A stretch of DNA of 17,470 nucleotides from Thermocladium sp049965935 (GTDB lineage: Archaea; Thermoproteota; Thermoprotei; Thermoproteales; Thermocladiaceae): NCBI GenBank assembly GCA_049965935.1, contig JBMFVP010000033.1, positions 1-17,470 on the forward strand, given 5' to 3'. This document shows positions 14,241-17,470 of this stretch, one piece after another (within the stretch, counting starts at the first letter, position 1; each line of letters opens with the position of its first letter). Made by a program: the position numbers and the translations under genes. The notes beneath the pieces were generated by a model. The model was not told the origin of the DNA, searched no databases, and saw nothing but the letters and a program-made list of their open reading frames with translations.

Positions 14241-14854
14241 GCATAGATAGCATTAATCGCTTCACAAAGATCCTTTACATGCATCGCTCCATTTATTGGA
14301 TTAAGTGACATCACTAGGCCAAGGCCTGCTGCCCTATATGCTTCCACATCATATATGGTATCGCCAATGCCATAGGCTTGTTTAGGCTCCACATTAAATC
14401 TATCCAGCGCTAATTGAATTGGAAGTGGATCTGGTTTCCCCTTTTCCACATCGTCGCCAGCCACTACGTAATCTACTTTCTCCAATAAACTGGTTGCTTT
14501 TAATACGGCTAATGCTGATGAACGGCTAGATGATGTTACAACTGCAGCTCTCATTCCAAATTCATGGGTTGAATCAAGTAGCTCCATGGCACATGGGAAC
14601 GGCTCCAATCCATTTCTAAGCAGCTCCAAGTAATACATTGTTTTCAATCTCACTAATCGCCATGCTTGAGGACCATCGCCCACCAGAGCAGTAGCTATAT
14701 CAATGGCTCTTCTACCTAATAAATACTCGATGCTAATGCTCCGTACCTCATCTAGAAGACCCAGATCTATTAAGGCATCTTGCCAAGCCCTTAGGTGAAG
14801 TATGGCAGTATTAGTTAATGTTCCATCTAGGTCTAGAACCCCTAGTTTAAGCAT
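14225..14854 (-). CDS. HAD-superfamily phosphatase/phosphomutase-like hydrolase
   Basis: A 209-residue subfamily-I HAD protein. Motif I DLDGT gives nucleophile D8 and acid/base D10. The cap region follows DGTLTNTAILHLRAW, which resembles beta-phosphoglucomutase/phosphoglycolate phosphatase caps. Motif II is VVTSSSRS (T107/S108), motif III is GKPDP (K140), and motif IV is GIGDTIYD (D165, D169). The motif IV form and context fit a sugar-phosphate or phosphoglycolate phosphatase better than a mutase, though this is unsettled. The ATG at 14854 lies 2 nt after the beta-subunit stop. The frame also allows a GTG at 14863 overlapping it. It is the last gene of the minus-strand acyl-CoA synthetase operon and overlaps the GH15 gene tail to tail. 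Confidence 0.85.
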   Translation of the reverse strand: MLKLGVLDLDGTLTNTAILHLRAWQDALIDLGLLDEVRSISIEYLLGRRAIDIATALVGDGPQAWRLVRLKTMYYLELLRNGLEPFPCAMELLDSTHEFGMRAAVVTSSSRSSALAVLKATSLLEKVDYVVAGDDVEKGKPDPLPIQLALDRFNVEPKQAYGIGDTIYDVEAYRAAGLGLVMSLNPINGAMHVKDLCEAINAIYAYIES

Positions 14855-14856
14855 TA

Positions 14857-15561
14857 TTAACACTTTAACACGAACCTAGCATCAGCAGCATATGCCCCTC
14901 TTTCCTCCTCTAATACTATTACTGGATTAAGATCGGCCTCCATTATTTCATCGTTCTCCTCAATTAATCGAGAGAACCTGACCAAGACAGCAACTAACGC
15001 TTTCGAGTCCCTCCTACTCATGCCGCGGAAGCCATTGAGCAAAATAGAGGCGCGGGTCTCCATAATCATTGCCCTAGCATCATCCTCCCCTATAGGCGCT
15101 ATGCGGAGCGCAATATCCCTAAGCACCTCAGTGAAGACGCCGCCCAAACCAAATGCAATAACTCCGCCGAACATATCATCCCTAGTGGCTCCAATTATCG
15201 TCTCTAATCCATTAGGTACCATCCATTGAACCAAAACCCCAGAAATCCTGGCATATGGAGCTCTCGCCTTTATATTGCCTATTAATTCATTAAAGCCCCT
15301 CTCCACGGCATCCTCATTTTGTAGCCCTAAGATGACGCCGCCAACATCGCTCTTATGAAGTATGTCAAGCGAAACTACCTTAAGTGCAACAGGAAAACCA
15401 ATCCTGTGGGCAGCATCAATTGCCTCTGCAGCACTATTTACAACCGCATGAGGAGGCTCCGGTATACCGTAAGCCTCAAGTAAATCCAACGCCTCGTGCT
15501 CCAGCAGCTTCGTTCTTCCTTCACTGCAAGCTTTCTTGATAATACTCCTTGCATCACTCAT
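14857..15561 (-). CDS. acdB: ADP-forming acetyl/acyl-CoA synthetase, beta subunit
   Basis: A 234-residue ATP-grasp protein. Together with the alpha subunit it converts acyl-CoA + ADP + phosphate to acid + CoA + ATP. Family blocks are LLEAYGIPEP (27-36), FPVALKVVSLDILHKSDVGGV (about 56-76, with the phosphorylatable His69), the ATPase segment GATRDDMFGGVIAFGLGGVFTEVLRD, and the closing EADLNPVIV. Length is typical for the separate beta chain. The frame extends to a GTG at 15570, but the ATG at 15561 is preferred. It is preceded by ggtgag, a Shine-Dalgarno-like match, and overlaps the alpha stop by 8 nt (ATGAGTGA), indicating coupled translation. Confidence 0.92.
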   Translation of the reverse strand: MSDARSIIKKACSEGRTKLLEHEALDLLEAYGIPEPPHAVVNSAAEAIDAAHRIGFPVALKVVSLDILHKSDVGGVILGLQNEDAVERGFNELIGNIKARAPYARISGVLVQWMVPNGLETIIGATRDDMFGGVIAFGLGGVFTEVLRDIALRIAPIGEDDARAMIMETRASILLNGFRGMSRRDSKALVAVLVRFSRLIEENDEIMEADLNPVIVLEEERGAYAADARFVLKC

Positions 15562-16954
15562 GGATCTCACCCACTATCTTTGCATACTCAGTTAGGGCCC
15601 ATAAAGCCTTGGCTGCCCTATCGGGCGTGGCATAAACCGGTATCCCACCCTTATCCAATGCATCATTAAACCTAGACATGAACTCATTTCCACCAAATGA
15701 AACTGCAATCACTGGCTTACCATATTTCTTAGCTTCTATTATATAATTCGCTAAATTAACTGTAAGGCCCGGTAACTGCATTAGGGCTATGACCATGGCC
15801 ATATCCACCGAATCCGTTGGCAGAACCTCGTCTAGAACCGACTTATACATCTCGTCAGTAGCGCTTCCAGTTAAGTCAATTGGGTTACCAACAGCAGCTA
15901 GGGGAGGCAGAATCTTTCTGAGACGCTCTCTCTGGGCATCAGGGAGCTCAGGAACCATGAGCCCCAGCGGCTCCAGCGAGTCAGTTGCTTGAACTCCCAT
16001 TCCGCCGCTATCCGTCAATATAAGTACCTTCTTGCCTCTTGGCAATGGTTGCGTAGCAAGCGCCTTAGCCATATCAAACATATCCCTGAGACTCGATGAT
16101 TCTATCAAACCGGCTTGCTTAAATGCGGCGCTATATATCTCATAGTTCCCAGCAAGGGCAGCAGTATGGCTGGCCACTGCTCTTCTGGATGCCCTTGATC
16201 TTCCTGCCTTATATATTATTATTGGCTTGCTCTTGCTAACCTCCTTTGCTGCCTCCATGAATCGCTTTCCTTCTCCAGGATATTTGAGCCCCTCCATATA
16301 CATAGTGATTACCTTTACTGATGGATCGGATGCAAGGAACTTCATTAAATCAGTCTCAGTCACGTCAAGCTTATTACCATAATTAACCGCGACCCCTATG
16401 CCGAGGTTTCTTCGAGCAGCCCAGTCAAGAATTGATCCAGCTACAGCGCCTGATTGGCTTATTAATGCAAGGGGTCCAGGCCGTGGTCTCCCCATTCGTT
16501 CCTCTGGTAGAAAGAATGTATCTAGGCCCATTGATGCATTATAAATCCCTATGCAGTTAGGACCAAGTATCCTTACCTTGCCGGCAGCCTTCTTAACCTC
16601 CTCCTCTAACTGTGCGCCCTCTTCTCCCACCTCACTAAAGCCTCCACTTATTATTATTGCAGCCTTGGTTCCGGCCTCGGAGACCTCCCTCATAACCGAG
16701 GGAACCAGGGGAGCTGGAACCACTATTATTGCTAAATCAATGGATTCTCCTATTTCCTTTATTGATGGATATACCTTTATTCCATTAATATCTGTATATT
16801 TTGGATTAACAAGATAGAGTTTACCCTTGTACTTCTTGGCTAAGTTAATGGTTATTATGTTGCCTATACTATCCCGCCGCGGTGTAGCTCCTATAACAGC
16901 CACGGAGGAGGGATTAATCAAGGCATTAATGTTGCCCTCATCGCTTAATGGCAT
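15554..16954 (-). CDS. acdA: ADP-forming acetyl/acyl-CoA synthetase, alpha subunit
   Basis: A 466-residue protein of the NDP-forming acyl-CoA synthetase superfamily. The N-terminal CoA-binding Rossmann domain has NPSSVAVIGATPRRDSIG (14-31) and VNPKY at 49-53. The succinyl-CoA synthetase-like domain follows with ILGPNCIGIYN (129-139), LISQSGAVAGSILDWAARR (164-182), and the catalytic-histidine motif ASHTAALAGN with H263. The C-terminal ligase-CoA domain has VLILTDSGGMGVQATD and LPPLAAVGNPIDLTGSAT. In anaerobic archaea this enzyme conserves energy from acetyl-CoA and other acyl-CoAs made in sugar or peptide fermentation. The start at 16954 has a minus-strand TATA box 25 nt upstream. It leads a three-gene operon. 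Confidence 0.94.
   Translation of the reverse strand: MPLSDEGNINALINPSSVAVIGATPRRDSIGNIITINLAKKYKGKLYLVNPKYTDINGIKVYPSIKEIGESIDLAIIVVPAPLVPSVMREVSEAGTKAAIIISGGFSEVGEEGAQLEEEVKKAAGKVRILGPNCIGIYNASMGLDTFFLPEERMGRPRPGPLALISQSGAVAGSILDWAARRNLGIGVAVNYGNKLDVTETDLMKFLASDPSVKVITMYMEGLKYPGEGKRFMEAAKEVSKSKPIIIYKAGRSRASRRAVASHTAALAGNYEIYSAAFKQAGLIESSSLRDMFDMAKALATQPLPRGKKVLILTDSGGMGVQATDSLEPLGLMVPELPDAQRERLRKILPPLAAVGNPIDLTGSATDEMYKSVLDEVLPTDSVDMAMVIALMQLPGLTVNLANYIIEAKKYGKPVIAVSFGGNEFMSRFNDALDKGGIPVYATPDRAAKALWALTEYAKIVGEIHE
15563..15569 (-). promoter_or_regulatory. Shine-Dalgarno-like site for acdB
   Basis: On the minus strand the ggtgag segment lies inside the 3' end of acdA just upstream of the ATG at 15561. 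It supports that start over the GTG at 15570. Confidence 0.45.
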
Positions 16955-16974
16955 ATATAAGGGGGGAAAAAAGC

Positions 16975-16983
16975 CCTTAAAAC
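16975..16983 (-). promoter_or_regulatory. TATA box for the acd operon
   Basis: The minus-strand element gttttaagg is centred 25 nt before the ATG at 16954, consistent with a leaderless transcript. It directly abuts the hairpin element on its right. Confidence 0.6.
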
Positions 16984-16984
16984 T

Positions 16985-17212
16985 ATTCTGACCTCCTCCC
17001 CGCCATAAAGGGGCGAGGGCTCCCCGAGGTCTAGAAGGTTACACCCCATTCACGGGCGCTACTCCACTATGAAGCACAATGAAGGAGAGGGGGTTTTAAT
17101 TGTTGAGACATTCTCTGGAGATTGACCAAGGGGGAGTGCCATGAAAGGAGGTACGTTAAGAGAGTTAAAACTTTCTTACCCCGCCTTAAAAAGGCGAGGC
17201 TTTACGCCCCCT
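16985..17212. mobile_element. Possible IS200/IS605-type element remnant (no transposase)
   Basis: This 228-bp strip has no gene and holds two related GC-rich hairpins in the same orientation. One is near 16985-17020 (attctgacctcctccccgcc, then ggggcgaggg); the other near 17172-17200 (tttcttaccccgcc, then aaggcgagg). The order TTCT-AC, CCCCGCC, short A/T loop, GGCGAGG resembles the subterminal hairpins that end many archaeal IS200/IS605 (tnpB) elements, recalled from memory. No tnpA or tnpB remains; a minus-strand stretch near 17040-17065 reads GVAPVNGV-stop, too short to assign. Its right edge coincides with the broken end of the glutamate dehydrogenase fragment, as expected for an insertion scar. 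Confidence 0.4.
17179..17199. repeat. Strong inverted repeat (hairpin)
   Basis: cgcctt (17182-17187) pairs perfectly with aaggcg (17191-17196) around a 3-nt AAA loop, and cc/gg extend the stem past one mismatch. It is the right-hand member of the two element-end-like hairpins. Confidence 0.7.
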
Positions 17213-17221
17213 TTGAACCCC

Positions 17222-17470
17222 CTATTTTGTAATACCTCTCTTCCATAACATGGTCTCAGCTTCCGGCGTAGTAGGACCATTAGCTCCCTCTACTATCAAT
17301 TTAGCCTTAACATTACCCGCATTGCGCTCAGTTATGGTATTTTCTATTGCGCTCGGCATAAGTATATCTGCATCAATCACTAGGGCATCTTGGGGCTAAA
17401 GCTTACGGCCTCCCTCATACATGATTACCTTACCTGTCCTATTCTTTACCTCAATCAACCTCTCCACGTC
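17222..17470 (-). pseudogene. Glutamate dehydrogenase fragment, truncated and with in-frame stop
   Basis: Reading leftward from the window edge, the frame gives DVERLIEVKNRTGKVIMYEG, then a TAG at 17398-17396. It continues PQDALVIDADILMPSAIENT and LIVEGANGPTTPEAETM, ending MLWKRGITK-stop at 17222. These are hallmark C-terminal-half segments of NAD(P)-dependent Glu dehydrogenases (DxDILxPxAxEN, IVEGANGPTTPEA). Normal proteins continue with a V-P-D-I-L-A-N-A-G-G-V block and about 50 more residues that form the rest of the cofactor domain; none is found here in any frame. The loss occurs where the IS-like hairpin strip begins. The 5' part lies beyond the window. Both defects point to a pseudogene; the TAG alone could be a sequencing error, the truncation could not. 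Confidence 0.85.

Noticed and set aside
17021..17170. Possible residual tnpB or CRISPR-like repeats in the gene-less strip
   Set aside because: Only a few residues (GVAPVNGV-stop) suggest a coding tail, and the two hairpins are imperfect and not regularly spaced, so neither a transposase nor an array can be supported.
17396..17398. TAG in the dehydrogenase fragment read through as pyrrolysine
   Set aside because: No sign of Pyl machinery or a PYLIS-like element, the lineage is not a Pyl user, and the C-terminus is missing anyway.

Overview
The window looks like a chromosomal segment from a hyperthermophilic crenarchaeon of the Thermoproteales type (Caldivirga/Vulcanisaeta/Thermocladium-like). 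The lineage is my inference. It rests on archaeal-only or archaeal-style genes (aIF5B, eS6, eL24, a HerA-type ATPase, split ADP-forming acyl-CoA synthetase), a tRNA-Lys carrying two introns, a C/D box sRNA, moderate GC content, and TATA boxes centred 25-27 nt before start codons, which implies leaderless mRNAs. Several start codons were chosen from that spacing.

Left part (1-3824): the 3' end of an unidentified gene, a small DUF1059 protein, an OFA-like MFS transporter, then a ModE-like regulator divergent from a tatA-tatC operon. The regulator carries a molybdate-type binding domain. Tat exports folded Mo/W enzymes, so a shared theme is plausible but unproven.

Information-processing block (3850-7864): ribosomal protein eL24 (57 aa), initiation factor aIF5B, ribosomal protein eS6, a small membrane protein, and an endonuclease III-type glycosylase behind a long AT-rich leader.

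Middle (7967-12076, read right to left for two genes): a HerA/FtsK-type ATPase with an unusual C-terminal SWIM-like zinc motif, divergent from hemL (glutamate-1-semialdehyde aminomutase); then a polyprenol/dolichol-kinase-like membrane protein.

RNA section (12218-12420): tRNA-Lys(UUU) with a 23-nt intron at 30/31 and a 15-nt intron at 37/38, both with convincing bulge-helix-bulge folds. It is followed within about 35 nt by a C/D box sRNA with its own TATA box.

Right part (12483-17470): a GH15 glucoamylase/trehalase-like enzyme converges on, and overlaps by 16 bp, a three-gene minus-strand operon (ADP-forming acetyl/acyl-CoA synthetase alpha, beta, and a HAD phosphatase). Upstream of that operon is a gene-less strip with two related GC-rich hairpins that look like IS200/IS605-type element ends. 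It abuts a glutamate dehydrogenase fragment that has lost its C-terminus and carries an in-frame TAG, so it is called a pseudogene. A third, degenerate copy of the same end-like motif lies between hemL and the polyprenol kinase gene.

No CRISPR array, prophage or intact transposase is visible. The genes are mostly housekeeping; the most unusual items are the twin-intron tRNA, the C/D sRNA, the HerA zinc tail and the decayed IS/gdh junction.
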